This document shows, in pieces, positions 17,019 through 27,736 of a stretch of DNA of 64,000 nt. The stretch lies in assembly GCA_035471805.1 (NCBI GenBank), contig DATIPS010000028.1:1-64000 (forward strand), given 5' to 3'. The position numbers and the translations under genes were made by a program. This stretch comes from Acidimicrobiia bacterium (GTDB lineage Bacteria > Actinomycetota > Acidimicrobiia > Spongiisociales > JAHEDJ01). Each line of letters opens with the position of its first letter. The stretch's first letter is position 1. The notes beneath the pieces were generated by a model, which worked only from the letters and a program-made list of their open reading frames with translations, was not told the origin of the DNA and did no database searches.

Positions 17019-17804
17019 ATGAAGCCTTTCTTCCTGCACGAACACCCGATTGCGATGGCGCATCGGGGAAGCCGCGTGCTGTGGCCGGAGAACACCATGG
17101 TTGCTTTTCAGGGGGCGGTTGATCTGGGTTTTCGCTATCTGGAGACCGACCTGCACGCCTCGGCAGATGGTGTTCTCGTTTGTTTTCACGATGACACGCT
17201 CCAGCGGACGACCGATGCCACCGGGCAGGTCGAGCACCGTACGTTTGCCGAACTGGGGAGGATCGACGCCGGCTTCCGCCACGACCCGCTGGGCGGTTTC
17301 CCGTTTCGGGCCAGGGGAGTGGGCATACCGTCTCTGGAGGAGGTGGTGGTGTCCTTTCCTGATGTGCATCTGACCCTCGACCTGAAGCAGTCGGGCATAG
17401 AGAGCCTGCTCGCGGAGTTCATCGACCGGTTCAAGCTCCATGACCGCGTCATCGTCGGATCGTTCAAGGACGGTCGGATTGCGAGGTTCCGCCGGCTGGC
17501 GGGATCATCCGTGGCTTCATCTTCCGGCCCGTGGGAAACGCGCGCCATCTGGGCCGCTTCGCGGGTAGGGCGATCGTTGAACATCCGCGCGGACGCGATG
17601 CAGGTACCGGTGTCTTACGGACGGACGACGGTGGTCGATGCCAGGTTCGTGCGTGCAGCTCACGAAGTCGGCAAACAGGTGCACGTTTGGACCATCAACG
17701 AAGCGGAGGAGATGCACCGGCTGCTCGACATGGGGGTCGATGCGCTGATATCGGACCGGCCGGACGTCCTGAAGCAGGTGCTGAGGGATCGGTCCAACCT
17801 CTGA
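17019..17804 (+). CDS. Glycerophosphodiester phosphodiesterase
   Basis: 261 aa. GDPD motifs: MAHRGSRVLWPENT (catalytic His and Glu), YLETDLHASADGVLVCFHD (metal Glu/Asp and second His), DLKQSG, and the C-terminal VHVWTINEAEEM and GVDALISDRPD. No signal peptide, so cytoplasmic. It hydrolyses glycerophosphodiesters to glycerol-3-phosphate and alcohol. Monocistronic between hutI and a shared terminator. Confidence 0.88.
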   Translation: MKPFFLHEHPIAMAHRGSRVLWPENTMVAFQGAVDLGFRYLETDLHASADGVLVCFHDDTLQRTTDATGQVEHRTFAELGRIDAGFRHDPLGGFPFRARGVGIPSLEEVVVSFPDVHLTLDLKQSGIESLLAEFIDRFKLHDRVIVGSFKDGRIARFRRLAGSSVASSSGPWETRAIWAASRVGRSLNIRADAMQVPVSYGRTTVVDARFVRAAHEVGKQVHVWTINEAEEMHRLLDMGVDALISDRPDVLKQVLRDRSNL

Positions 17805-17823
17805 TCGGTTCTCTGCAATAACC

Positions 17824-17852
17824 GAGGCCCCGGCAGGGGGTGCCGGGGCCTC
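17824..17852. terminator. Strong hairpin between convergent GDPD and leuD genes
   Basis: Perfect 12-bp stem GAGGCCCCGGCA / TGCCGGGGCCTC with a GGGGG loop, 20 bases past the GDPD stop. The opposing leuD gene ends at 17993, so it could serve both strands. No U-tract follows. Confidence 0.7.
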
Positions 17853-17992
17853 AGGTGTGCACGGCCTCTTGTTCGGCCGGCGCCAGGGAAAACCCGACCG
17901 CAGGCGACGTGCACATCAGGCCTCCCGTCGGCATGTGCCCGGAAACCTAAACGTTTCTTCGACGGCATTTGGTGGAGCGGACGGTAACCCGG

Positions 17993-18594
17993 CTAGCCGA
18001 CGACCGGTTTGTGGCTCGGTCGGGCCGCCTCGAACGAGTCGACCAGTGAGGAGTGCTCCATCGTGATCCCGATGTCGTCGAGCCCCGCCAGCAGGCGATG
18101 CCGTACGAATGGGTCGAGGTCGAAATCGGCGGTCAGGCCGGGCGCCTCGACGACCATGTCGACCAGGTCGACGGTCACCTCGGCGGCCGGATCCTCTGCG
18201 GCCAGATCGAGTAGATACTGCACTTCCTTTTCGGAAAGGACGACCGGCAGCAGGCCGATCTTGGTGCAGTTGGTGAAGAAGATGTCCGCGAAAGAGGGGG
18301 CGATGATCGCCTCGAATCCCCAGTCTTGCAGGCCCCACGGAGCGTGTTCCCGCGAGGACCCGCACCCGAAGTTCGGCCCGGAAACGAGCACGGAGGCTCC
18401 GGCATACTCGGGCTTGTTGAGTACGAAGTCGGGGTTCAGCTCGCCATCCGGCTTGCGTCGCCAGTCCCAGCAGACGAACTCGCCGTAGCCCGTCCGCTGT
18501 GTGCGTTTGAGGAACTGCTTCGGCATTATCTGGTCGGTGTCGACATTCGCCCGCGGCAGCGGTGCCATGGTTCCGACCACCTTCTGGACGGCTT

Positions 18595-18598
<4 letters not shown>
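17993..18598 (-). CDS. leuD: 3-isopropylmalate dehydratase small subunit
   Basis: 201 aa. LeuD features: [33 protein letters not shown] and [16 protein letters not shown]. The small subunit pairs with LeuC to isomerise 2- to 3-isopropylmalate in leucine synthesis. ATG at 18598 overlaps the leuC stop (ATGA), giving coupled translation. The longer open frame upstream is a shadow of leuC. Confidence 0.95.
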
Positions 18599-20004
<1,406 letters not shown>

Positions 20005-20068
20005 AGGGCATCCTCCTGTGAAGGCGACAGCGTAGCGGAGGCTCCGTTCGTGTCATGGCCGGCGCTCC

Positions 20069-20749
20069 TCACTGCGGGGCGGGATCTTCTTCCCTCATGC
20101 CGCCGAAGATCGGGTCCAGCACGTCGGCCAGATCCCCCAGGCCCGCCGCCCGCGACTCGGCGACCACGAGAACTGCTCCCTCCCAGTCCGAACGCATCAG
20201 GCGGTGCTGCGCATCGAGCCAGTAGGCCGCTCTCTTCTCGCCTTCGTGATACTGATCGATCCGCCACCACTGCCCGTTGATGGCCTCATCCCAGCCGACG
20301 GACACGAGATGCGATTCATCGGCGGCGCGCCCCGTCCGGTCGTCCAGAACCCTGATCGCCTTGAGGTGGCCTGCTTCGAATGGGATTCGCACCAGAACCG
20401 GATACAGCGCGAAGCGGGGGATCGTCGTCTCGTCCTCACAGGTGTAGCTGACGGGCTCTGCGTCTCCGATGGCGAACGAGTAGGCGGTCCAGGTCGGTTC
20501 GGGCGGGGCCGTCAAAGACAAGCTCCCGTGCCAGGAACCGACGAACCCTGCCTCCGCCAGCGCCAGGGTTTCCTCGACGAGGAGGGAATCTGCCAGGTGG
20601 GTGATGATTCGCCGTCGGGCACCGATGTGGTTGCTCCCCTGCTGGATCCTCTCCCAGATCGTCCCCGCGTCGAAGGCGGGCGGTACCCGGCCCCGATCCC
20701 ATTTGTCCGAGGCACGGCGGAAGACCCTGGATACCCGTCCCTCGGTCAC
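20069..20749 (-). CDS. Hypothetical protein coupled to the macro-domain gene
   Basis: 226 aa from GTG at 20749, whose GTGA overlaps the macro-domain stop; the longer frame upstream is a shadow of that gene. Soluble, no signal peptide. Visible blocks are WERIQQGSNHIGARRRIITHLAD, WTAYSFAIGD, YPVLVRIPFEAGHLKAIRVL and QWWRIDQYHEGEKRAAYWLD. I do not recognise the family. Translational coupling suggests it works with the ADP-ribose-binding neighbour, but that is inference. Confidence 0.65.
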   Translation of the reverse strand: MTEGRVSRVFRRASDKWDRGRVPPAFDAGTIWERIQQGSNHIGARRRIITHLADSLLVEETLALAEAGFVGSWHGSLSLTAPPEPTWTAYSFAIGDAEPVSYTCEDETTIPRFALYPVLVRIPFEAGHLKAIRVLDDRTGRAADESHLVSVGWDEAINGQWWRIDQYHEGEKRAAYWLDAQHRLMRSDWEGAVLVVAESRAAGLGDLADVLDPIFGGMREEDPAPQ

Positions 20750-21273
20750 GACACGGCCTTCTCGAAAGCTGCAACGGTCGCGGTGTCGTATCCAACGAGC
20801 CGCACTTCGTCGATGGCCCCCGGGTGTCCGTCCAACCAGCGACGGCAAGCATCGGCGATCACCGCCGTCGCCTCTTCCAGCGGGTATCCAAAGATTCCCG
20901 CCGAAATAGCGGGCATTGCCACCGTCCGCGCGCCGATATCCGCAGTCGCGGCCAGTGCCGCCGACACGGCGGCCCGGAGGAGCTCCACGTTGTTCCCCCC
21001 GCGACGGTATCGGGGTCCGACCACATGGACGATCCACCCGGCCGGCATCGCACCCGCCCGGGTGATCGCGGCACTGCCGGAGGTGAGCGGGCCGTTGCGG
21101 CGGATCCAGTCGTTGGACTCTTCCTGCACGACCCGGCCACCGGCACGCACGAGCGCCGCCGCCACCCCGCCGCCGTGAGCGAGTTGCTCGTTGGCCGCGT
21201 TGACGACGACGTCCACGTCCTGTTCTGTGAGGTCCCCGTGCACCACGCGGACCGATCCGGCAGACTCACTCAT
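20746..21273 (-). CDS. Macro-domain protein (ADP-ribose binding or hydrolase)
   Basis: 175 aa single macro domain: VHGDLTEQDVDVVVNAANE, LAHGGGVAAALVRAGG, IVHVVGPRY, AMPAISAGIFGYPLEEA. The NAAN and GIFGYP segments line the ADP-ribose pocket. Family members remove ADP-ribose from proteins or nucleic acids, or hydrolyse O-acetyl-ADP-ribose. First gene of a coupled pair with the unknown 226-aa protein; divergent from the gene at 21319. Confidence 0.88.
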   Translation of the reverse strand: MSESAGSVRVVHGDLTEQDVDVVVNAANEQLAHGGGVAAALVRAGGRVVQEESNDWIRRNGPLTSGSAAITRAGAMPAGWIVHVVGPRYRRGGNNVELLRAAVSAALAATADIGARTVAMPAISAGIFGYPLEEATAVIADACRRWLDGHPGAIDEVRLVGYDTATVAAFEKAVS

Positions 21274-21318
21274 AGCGTCAGGCTACCGATTGTCCGGCCG
21301 CGTCGATACAGTCGGAGT

Positions 21319-21843
21319 ATGAAGACCCTCGTTTCGGTCGCGTTTCTAGTCATTGAGGTCGGCGGCGTCTTCGGCCCTGCCTCCGCCGATGCGGTGGCAG
21401 TCTCCAGCGGTGAGATCGAGGTGACCATCTCGGTTGTGGTCGATGGCGCGCCGGCGACCGTCGTCGCCCACCTGGTGGACCCCGGTGACGATCGCTCCAT
21501 CGTGACCCTGATGAATCGAGGTGAGGGAGAGTATGCGGGTACTGCGCTCACAGAGCGTGCCGACCTCGTTGTGATCTTCGAGGCCATCTGGGCGGACGGA
21601 TCCTCGAATCTGTCCAGGCGAGTGGCGCTGGTCGAGCTCGGAGTCGACCCTGCGGTGCTGCTCGATGAGGCGGCTGCAGGGCAGGAGGACCGAGTCGTCG
21701 CTCTCGACGCTGCTACCGAACGCTGGGGTTGGGCGGCTCTCGCCCTCGGTGCCTCGTCGCTGTCGCTGCTCGCGTGGTGGGCGCTGGCCGACTATCCGAA
21801 GCTGCGACGTTCTGAACCGGACGGGTCGCCCGATCAGACCTGA
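21319..21843 (+). CDS. Hypothetical exported protein with C-terminal membrane anchor
   Basis: 174 aa from ATG at 21319; the open frame upstream is antisense to the macro gene. Signal peptide about 1-24 ending in PASA-DA, a beta-rich extracellular part of about 120 residues, then one transmembrane helix (WAALALGASSLSLLAWWALA) and a short basic tail. Topology suggests a type I surface protein. No family recognised. Its end overlaps the convergent MFS gene by 10 bases. Confidence 0.6.
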   Translation: MKTLVSVAFLVIEVGGVFGPASADAVAVSSGEIEVTISVVVDGAPATVVAHLVDPGDDRSIVTLMNRGEGEYAGTALTERADLVVIFEAIWADGSSNLSRRVALVELGVDPAVLLDEAAAGQEDRVVALDAATERWGWAALALGASSLSLLAWWALADYPKLRRSEPDGSPDQT

Positions 21844-23183
21844 TCGGGAGAGCGAACCTCGGCTTCCTCTCTTGCCCGCTCTATCTGACGCGTGTTGAGG
21901 ACGGGCAGGGCCGCCAGGAAAAGCAACGCGTAGACGACTCCTCCAACATAGAAGGGCATGCGCAGTGCAAGGTCGCGGGACCACACGCCCTCCACCAGCG
22001 TGACTATCGCCCCTCCGGCCAGCATCCCCAGCGGCATCATCCCCCAGGCAAGGAAGCGGTAGACGCTATTGACCCTTCCGAGGAGTTCGTCGGGGATGAT
22101 CGTCTGGCGCAGTGAGACGGTAATCACATTCCACAGCACCGCCAGAAAGCTCCCCACGAAGAACATGACCCACACGACGATCCAGCTGGAGGTGACCCCG
22201 GTCAGTACGAGGGTGACCCCGGACCCGAGGAGCGTGAGAAAGAGGGAAGACCCCGGGCCGATGGCTTTGCTCACGCGGGGAGCAGTGAAGCTTCCTATTA
22301 CACCTCCAACAGCACCGGAGGTCATCAACAGTCCGAACTGGGATGCGTCGAGTTCGAGGATCTCCTGGACGAACAGCACATAGGTGGCGAGTGCCATCGA
22401 GAACATGGCGTTCATCACGCCGAGGATGATCCCCATCACTCGTAGCAGACGGTGTTTCCAGAGCCAGGCCAGTCCTTCCTTGATCTGACCGATGAACGAC
22501 GGCCGGTCCACAGCCTGCTCGACGACGAACGATCCGCGCAGGGTGAAGAGGAGCGCGGCCGAGACGGCGAAGGTGACGGCGTCAACGAAGAAGGGGAGAG
22601 AGAACGCGACGGCGATGATGAATCCGCCGAGCACGGGGCCGAGCAAGGAGTTCATGACCATCTCGCCGCCCCACATCCGTCCGTTGGCCTTCTCGAGCAG
22701 TGCCTTGTCGACGATCGACGGCATCAACGTCTGGGCGGCGTTGTCACGCAGCACCTCGGCGAATCCAAACAACAGCGCCGACGCATAGAGCACGCCGAGC
22801 AGCAATCCGGCGCGCTCCGGGGTCGCCGATGTCCCGGCTGCGATCGCGTCGGGGGCGGCCAGGTCGGAGCCGGCCAGCAACACAACGAACGCAACCGCCA
22901 GTGTCAGAGCGAATCGGAAGGTGTCCGTCCAGGCGACCAGCTTCCGTCTATCGACCCGATCTGCGATGACGCCGGCCGGGAGCGTGAAGACCAGCCAGGG
23001 AATGCGGGTGGCGACACCGATGAGGGCTATCTGCAGCGGATCACGGGTCACCGCCGATGCGAGCCACGGATAGGCGACGGTGGAGATGCCGTCGCCGAAA
23101 TTGGAGACGACGCTGGACGTCAGCAGGGTCCAGTAGTTCTTGCCGAGTTTCTGCTCGCTGCTGCTCAATGGACCCTCTCCCAC
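21834..23183 (-). CDS. MFS transporter (EntS/DHA3-like exporter)
   Basis: 449 aa, about 12 transmembrane helices. Motif-A-like PAGVIADRVDRRKLV between helices 2 and 3 and the N-terminal SNFGDGISTVAYPWL resemble DHA3-type exporters of drugs or siderophores. GTG at 23183 is the longest start; a TTG 15 bases downstream is possible. It lies 12 bases after the HAD-phosphatase gene on the same strand and is probably co-transcribed. Substrate unknown. Confidence 0.8.
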   Translation of the reverse strand: MGEGPLSSSEQKLGKNYWTLLTSSVVSNFGDGISTVAYPWLASAVTRDPLQIALIGVATRIPWLVFTLPAGVIADRVDRRKLVAWTDTFRFALTLAVAFVVLLAGSDLAAPDAIAAGTSATPERAGLLLGVLYASALLFGFAEVLRDNAAQTLMPSIVDKALLEKANGRMWGGEMVMNSLLGPVLGGFIIAVAFSLPFFVDAVTFAVSAALLFTLRGSFVVEQAVDRPSFIGQIKEGLAWLWKHRLLRVMGIILGVMNAMFSMALATYVLFVQEILELDASQFGLLMTSGAVGGVIGSFTAPRVSKAIGPGSSLFLTLLGSGVTLVLTGVTSSWIVVWVMFFVGSFLAVLWNVITVSLRQTIIPDELLGRVNSVYRFLAWGMMPLGMLAGGAIVTLVEGVWSRDLALRMPFYVGGVVYALLFLAALPVLNTRQIERAREEAEVRSPDQV

Positions 23184-23195
23184 GATGTCGAGAGG

Positions 23196-24017
23196 TTACA
23201 GACGACTGAGCCAGGAGGATTTTCTGCGTGTGCGCAGCGCCCACCAGATGGCGACCGAGCCGATCGCACCGGCTAATGCAGCTCCAGAGATCACCGGTAC
23301 CGGCTTCGGAAGGGTTGCCAGCCGAGTTCGCAGTGTCACCGGCCGGTCGAACTCCATCACGAGCCAGTCGCGGTCCGACGCGATCTCTTCCAGCTCCTTG
23401 TCCGGATTCACGACCACCGGGTGTCCGACCGTTTCCAGCATCGGCAGGTCCGTGATCGAGTCCGAATAGGCGTAGGAATCCTCCAGGTTCAGGCCCTCTC
23501 GCTCCGCCAGTTCGAGGATTGCCTCTGCTTTTCCCGGTCCGTAGGCGTAGAACTCGAGCTCACCCGTATAGCGCCCGTCCGGGCCGGACTTCGAGCGTGA
23601 GGCGATTACGTCGTCGACTCCCAGGTAGACGGCCAGGGGGCGTACCACCTCCTCCGGGCTCGAGGAGATGATCACGACTTTGCGTCCTGCCCGGTGGTGC
23701 TCATCGATGATGGCCAGCGCCTCGGCATACACGAGTGGGGCCACGATCTCGTCCACGGTCTCTCGCACCAGTTCGCCGACCTGGACGCGATCCCACCCCT
23801 TCGTCAGCGCCAGGAGCTGCTCCCGCACCTTCTCCATCTGGTCGTGATCGGCCCCCACCATCACATAGACGATCTGGGCGATCCCGGCTTTGAGCAGCGC
23901 GCGCCGGTTGAGCAGGCCTGCTTTGTAGAGGGGGCGCCCGAACGCGAGGGTCGACGACTTGGCGATGATCGTCTTGTCGAGGTCGAAGAACGCCGCGGCG
24001 TGCGGCGGTTCGGACAT
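23196..24017 (-). CDS. HAD-IB family phosphatase with C-terminal membrane segment
   Basis: 273 aa from ATG at 24017 (an upstream GTG lacks a ribosome site). HAD motifs: AFFDLDKTI (nucleophile Asp), IISSSPEEVV, GPGKAEAI (Lys) and YSDSITDLPML. Resembles SerB-type phosphatases but ends with a hydrophobic helix (about 243-262) and a basic tail, so it is likely membrane-attached. In actinobacteria a HAD-IB phosphatase commonly adjoins the ssd-tad locus, as here, where it is divergent from it. Substrate unknown. Confidence 0.8.
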   Translation of the reverse strand: MSEPPHAAAFFDLDKTIIAKSSTLAFGRPLYKAGLLNRRALLKAGIAQIVYVMVGADHDQMEKVREQLLALTKGWDRVQVGELVRETVDEIVAPLVYAEALAIIDEHHRAGRKVVIISSSPEEVVRPLAVYLGVDDVIASRSKSGPDGRYTGELEFYAYGPGKAEAILELAEREGLNLEDSYAYSDSITDLPMLETVGHPVVVNPDKELEEIASDRDWLVMEFDRPVTLRTRLATLPKPVPVISGAALAGAIGSVAIWWALRTRRKSSWLSRL

Positions 24018-24246
24018 CCCGCCTGATGGTGTGTGTTTGTCGATCACCGCTTGAGATTGTAAGCGATGAGCCATCAGCACGGGCCATGTGCAGCGCGCCC
24101 GGCCCGTGATCGGGATCGTCGATCGCCTGTCGGTCCGTCGACGCGATGGCCGGACCCTCCATTCAGCCATGAAAACCATGGCTTGACAAGGGGTTGTATG
24201 TGCCTGCGGTGCCTCATACGTTTTCGGTGTCGAGCAGCGAGGTTTC

Positions 24247-24789
24247 GTGACGGCATTGACCATATGGACTCGAGGTGACGGGCTTCTGTCTGTCCTGGCT
24301 CCGATCGGGCTGGCGGCCGCGGCCGGAACCTGTTTGCTGATCGATCTGGATCCGAATGGACCTTCGTTCGGTGGTACGGGGTCACTGGCTGAGCTGGTTC
24401 GCTCGGGCCCGCGCCGGGATGATCTCCGTCCACATGCAGGTGGCCCGGCGGTGCTGGCCAATGGGGGCGTGGACCCCGGCGAGGCAGAGGCGGTGGTGCG
24501 GGCGCTGATCGAGGGATGGCCGTACGTCGTGTTGCGCAGCCCCTCCGACGCCGGCCTGTTCGCTCCGGTCGTTCCTGTATACCCGTTGCTGCCCGGCGCC
24601 CTCAGTCCCTCGCCGGATCGCTTCTGCGTCTTCCAGAGAACCGGTTTCTATGCCGAACGCGGCCTTGAAGGGATAGAGATACCCCGCCCCGGCGGCGGCA
24701 CCGTGCGAAGCCTCCTGCACGGTTCTGTGCCGGCCCGGAACCGGTGGGTACGAGCCTGGCGGCCCGTATGGGAGCACTCATGGAGCTGA
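24247..24789 (+). CDS. Ssd/TadZ-like protein, short, no P-loop
   Basis: 180 aa from GTG at 24247 (GAGG 4 bases upstream). Position immediately before tadA and the GTCLLIDLDPNGPSFGG segment match the Ssd/CpaE/TadZ group, MinD-like ATPases that place the Tad machine at the cell pole or septum. It is much shorter than typical Ssd (about 300 aa or more), and I see no Walker A lysine, so ATP binding is doubtful. Its end overlaps tadA by 10 bases. Confidence 0.65.
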   Translation: MTALTIWTRGDGLLSVLAPIGLAAAAGTCLLIDLDPNGPSFGGTGSLAELVRSGPRRDDLRPHAGGPAVLANGGVDPGEAEAVVRALIEGWPYVVLRSPSDAGLFAPVVPVYPLLPGALSPSPDRFCVFQRTGFYAERGLEGIEIPRPGGGTVRSLLHGSVPARNRWVRAWRPVWEHSWS

Positions 24790-25841
24790 TCGAGCGACTG
24801 GTAGCCGGGGTCATCGATTCGAACGTCCCGCTCGACCGAGCAGGGCTCCAGAGCGCCATCCCGGATCTCTTGAGAGAAGAGGCGCCGCTCGCACCACCCG
24901 GCACGGCTGAGCTGGTGATCGATGCGCTGATCGGCATGGGGCCGATTGAACCGCTGTTGCGAGACGATCGCGTGTCGGACGTTCTGGTCAACTCTCCGGA
25001 TGATGTCTGGATAGAACGTGACGGTCGGCTCGAGAAGACCACCGTCCGATTCAAAGACGGCGACGACATAGCGGCCGCCGTCGAGCGGATCATCGGACCT
25101 CTTGGACTACGTCTCGATCTGGCCTCTCCGACCGTCGACGCACGGTTGCCCGACGGCAGCAGGCTGCACGCAACGATTTCCCCGATTGCAGTGGACGGGC
25201 CCGTCGTCGCGATCCGCCGATTCACGCAAGCGGTCGGAAGCCTGGATGATCTCGTCGCTTCCGGAGCCGTAGATCAAAGGGGGGTCGAGCTTCTCCACGA
25301 CGCCGTGATCCGGAGGCAGAGTGTCCTGGTGGCAGGCGGCACCGGGACGGGCAAGACCACCCTGCTGAACGTCCTGTCCCGGGCGATCCCGTCCGAGGAG
25401 AGGGTTGTGACCGTGGAAGACGCCGCCGAACTCGCACCGTCCGGTCACGTGGTGCGTCTCGAGTCGCGGCCGGCCAACGCCGAGGGCCGTGGAGAAGTCA
25501 CCCTTCGCCATCTCGTCCGGGTCGCTTTGCGGCTTCGACCCGACCGGATCATCGTGGGTGAGGTGCGGGGCCCTGAAGCGCTCGACCTCGTCGGTGCACT
25601 CAACACCGGACATCGAGGCTCGATGGCGACCGTGCACGCCAACAGTCCGGAAGAGGCACTCCTGCGTCTGGAGACGCTGGCGCTGATGGGTGGCGGCGGA
25701 TTCGACGCCCGGACCATCCGGACTCAACTGTGGGCCGCCGTCGACGTCATCGTTCAGATGGGAAGAGATCGATCCAAGCGTCGAATCATCTCGATCGTCC
25801 ATATCGATGGGGAGAGGCTCGAGGAGGTCTACCGGTCATGA
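24780..25841 (+). CDS. tadA: Tad/Flp pilus assembly ATPase
   Basis: 353 aa from ATG at 24780 with GGAG upstream. Type II/IV secretion ATPase: N-terminal domain with [35 protein letters not shown], Walker [15 protein letters not shown], Walker [13 protein letters not shown] and the His-box [15 protein letters not shown]. It powers assembly of Flp-type pili. Short for TadA (often 400 or more) through a reduced N-terminus. Followed by tadB with an ATGA overlap. Confidence 0.93.
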   Translation: MELIERLVAGVIDSNVPLDRAGLQSAIPDLLREEAPLAPPGTAELVIDALIGMGPIEPLLRDDRVSDVLVNSPDDVWIERDGRLEKTTVRFKDGDDIAAAVERIIGPLGLRLDLASPTVDARLPDGSRLHATISPIAVDGPVVAIRRFTQAVGSLDDLVASGAVDQRGVELLHDAVIRRQSVLVAGGTGTGKTTLLNVLSRAIPSEERVVTVEDAAELAPSGHVVRLESRPANAEGRGEVTLRHLVRVALRLRPDRIIVGEVRGPEALDLVGALNTGHRGSMATVHANSPEEALLRLETLALMGGGGFDARTIRTQLWAAVDVIVQMGRDRSKRRIISIVHIDGERLEEVYRS

Positions 25842-26497
25842 CCGGAGCGATCATGACCGGAATCGCCGTCGCGGTGGGCGTGCCGTGGGTGATCGTCGGA
25901 GTCGCCGTGGCCTCCATGGTGGAACCGTGGTTCGGGATTCTCTGCTTGCTGGCGCTGTTCGTTCTGAGACGAGATTCGGCTGCTCGATGGTCGGTCGATA
26001 TCCGGTTCTGCCGGGGTATGGCCGACGAGTTGCGAAGCGGTTCGTCTCTGAGGAGAGCTCTCGAAACCTCGGCGCGAGACATCGACGAGCACAGGCTGGC
26101 GCGCGCCTGCCGGATCGGCCGCCCGTTTGATGAACTCGCCACTGCGGTCGAAGCGTGCCTGCCGCTCGTGGGCCGCGCCGCGGCCAACGCCGTTCGCATT
26201 GCAGGGGAGAGCGGCGGGCGGGTGGCTGACACATTCGAGGCGATCGCGCTTCTGGCATCAGACGAACACGAGATGTCCAACGAGCGGCGCGTCGCGACCG
26301 CCCAGGTGCGGATGTCGGCGGCCGTCATCGCCGTGCTGCCGCTGATTCTCCTGGTGATTCTCGCCGCGACCGGCCGTATGGATGCGCTCACCTCCGGAGG
26401 GTCGGTGACCCTCTGGTTCCTGGCTGCCGGGTTCGTCCTGATCGCAGCCGGTCTCCTGTCGATCTGGCGAATGGTCCATCTGGCGGAGAGGGTTTGA
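25838..26497 (+). CDS. tadB: Tad pilus inner-membrane platform protein
   Basis: 219 aa from ATG at 25838 overlapping the tadA stop. Two N-terminal helices (about 8-45), a cytoplasmic T2SF/GspF domain (FCRGMADELRSGSSLRRALE, IAGESGGRVADTFEAIA) and two C-terminal helices. Platform protein that couples TadA to pilin movement in the membrane. Confidence 0.85.
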   Translation: MTGAIMTGIAVAVGVPWVIVGVAVASMVEPWFGILCLLALFVLRRDSAARWSVDIRFCRGMADELRSGSSLRRALETSARDIDEHRLARACRIGRPFDELATAVEACLPLVGRAAANAVRIAGESGGRVADTFEAIALLASDEHEMSNERRVATAQVRMSAAVIAVLPLILLVILAATGRMDALTSGGSVTLWFLAAGFVLIAAGLLSIWRMVHLAERV

Positions 26498-27117
26498 TGG
26501 TGACGGTGACGGTGGCGGCGGCTGCCTGTGCCTTCTCCCTGCTGCGTAGAAGCGCCGGGGAGCGGCTTGCGTTCGCTGCCGCGTCGCTCGTCGTGGTGCT
26601 CGGCCTGGATCTTGCCGTTGGTCTTGCGTGCGCGGCTGTGTGGGTTGCATTCGCTTTGCGTAGACCGTCTGATGGACACCCCGCGGTCGACATGCAGGCC
26701 ATCGCAGGCGCCCTGGTGGTAGGTGCTGCAGCCGGACTCAGCCTGCAGGGATCGCTGGAGACGGCGCGGGCAGCCGTCGGAGCAGGAGAGCGAGCAGAGT
26801 TGGAAAGGCTTCTGCGAGATGCTCGCTACCTCGGACTGGCAGCTGCGCTGGGCAGATCGAAGGGTGATGCCGCGCCGCTCTTTGACCGATTGGCTCGAGC
26901 GCAGGTGAGCGGTGCCCCTCTGGCGGCAACGGTGGCCGCTTTCGCCGCCGAGGAGCGAGAAACGCGGCGGGCGGCTCGGATCGAGTCGGCCAGAAAGCTA
27001 CCGGTCAGAATGACGATCCCGCTGGCGCTGCTCGTGCTCCCCGGCTTCCTTCTGCTCACAGCCGGTCCCGCCGCGGTCGGGTCGATTCAAAGGATGCTCG
27101 GTCCCTTGTTGCCCTGA
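26497..27117 (+). CDS. tadC: Second Tad platform protein
   Basis: 206 aa from ATG at 26497 sharing a base with the tadB stop, GGAGAGG upstream. Helices near the N-terminus, a T2SF-like cytoplasmic block (GLSLQGSLETARAAVGAGE, LFDRLARAQVSGAPLAAT) and a C-terminal helix (IPLALLVLPGFLLLTAGPAA). Works with TadB. About 70 bases separate it from the pilin gene, with a small GCCGG-rich hairpin. Confidence 0.8.
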   Translation: MVTVTVAAAACAFSLLRRSAGERLAFAAASLVVVLGLDLAVGLACAAVWVAFALRRPSDGHPAVDMQAIAGALVVGAAAGLSLQGSLETARAAVGAGERAELERLLRDARYLGLAAALGRSKGDAAPLFDRLARAQVSGAPLAATVAAFAAEERETRRAARIESARKLPVRMTIPLALLVLPGFLLLTAGPAAVGSIQRMLGPLLP

Positions 27118-27188
27118 GGATTTCCCCCCGGAGCCGGCCGGAGTCCGGCGCCCGGCAATTTGCCGGATTGCGTGAAAGGAACTCACCC

Positions 27189-27359
27189 ATGTGGATGAGA
27201 GTCACGATGGAAGACGGACAGAGCACCGTGGAGTATGTGCTGGTGTTTCTTGCTGCGGCGACGCTTGCCATGGCGCTGGTCGGTTGGATCGGAGGATCCA
27301 GTTTGATCCCGTCCTTTTTCTCTTCTGTGATCAACAAGGTCATCGGATTCGTTCGGTGA
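27189..27359 (+). CDS. Flp-type major pilin
   Basis: 56 aa from ATG at 27189 (AAGGA 8-12 bases upstream). Type IV prepilin signature: short leader ending MEDG, then QSTVEYVLVFLAAATLA with Glu at +5 and Tyr at +6, followed by one hydrophobic helix. This is the expected size and structure for a Flp pilin processed by a TadV-type prepilin peptidase; no such peptidase gene is in the window. Its stop overlaps the tadE start. Confidence 0.88.
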   Translation: MWMRVTMEDGQSTVEYVLVFLAAATLAMALVGWIGGSSLIPSFFSSVINKVIGFVR

Positions 27360-27736
27360 TGCGCAGAACGATGGCAGTCGAGCGGGGCTCGGCGACGGTT
27401 GAGTTCGCCCTCGTCATCCCGGTCGTTCTGCTGGTGCTGGTCGCTCTGGTGGAGGTGGCGGTGGTGGCACGGGTTCAGCTCGAGTTGCTGGGTGCAGCCA
27501 GGCACGGTGCACGGATAGCCGCCACCAATCCCGACCCTGCTGTGGCCGTCGACGCAGTGCGCGGAGCCTTGAACGATGGGCTGGCCCGAGACGTGATGGT
27601 GACGGTCGAGCGCCCTGCCGTGGTCGGCCGGGAAGCCGTTGTCCGTCTGTCGCTCACCCATCATCTGGCTGCAGTCATCTTCGGCGGGGTGCCTGTCGAC
27701 CTGTCGGCTCGATCGGTGATGCGCGTCGAGTTGTGA
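27359..27736 (+). CDS. tadE: TadE-like pseudopilin
   Basis: 125 aa from ATG at 27359. N-terminal ERG-SATVEFALVIPVVLL keeps the prepilin cleavage site and Glu+5, followed by a hydrophobic helix and a soluble domain of about 85 residues. TadE pseudopilins are minor components of the Flp pilus machine. Overlaps its neighbours at both ends. Confidence 0.85.
   Translation: MRRTMAVERGSATVEFALVIPVVLLVLVALVEVAVVARVQLELLGAARHGARIAATNPDPAVAVDAVRGALNDGLARDVMVTVERPAVVGREAVVRLSLTHHLAAVIFGGVPVDLSARSVMRVEL

Noticed and set aside
22452-23276. 274-aa plus-strand frame over the MFS gene
   Set aside because: Antisense to transmembrane helices, giving Glu/Arg-rich nonsense; no ribosome site.
24183-24188. Perfect TTGACA before the Tad operon
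   Set aside because: No -10-like hexamer at 16-18 bases; the nearest candidate (CATACG) is 26 bases away.
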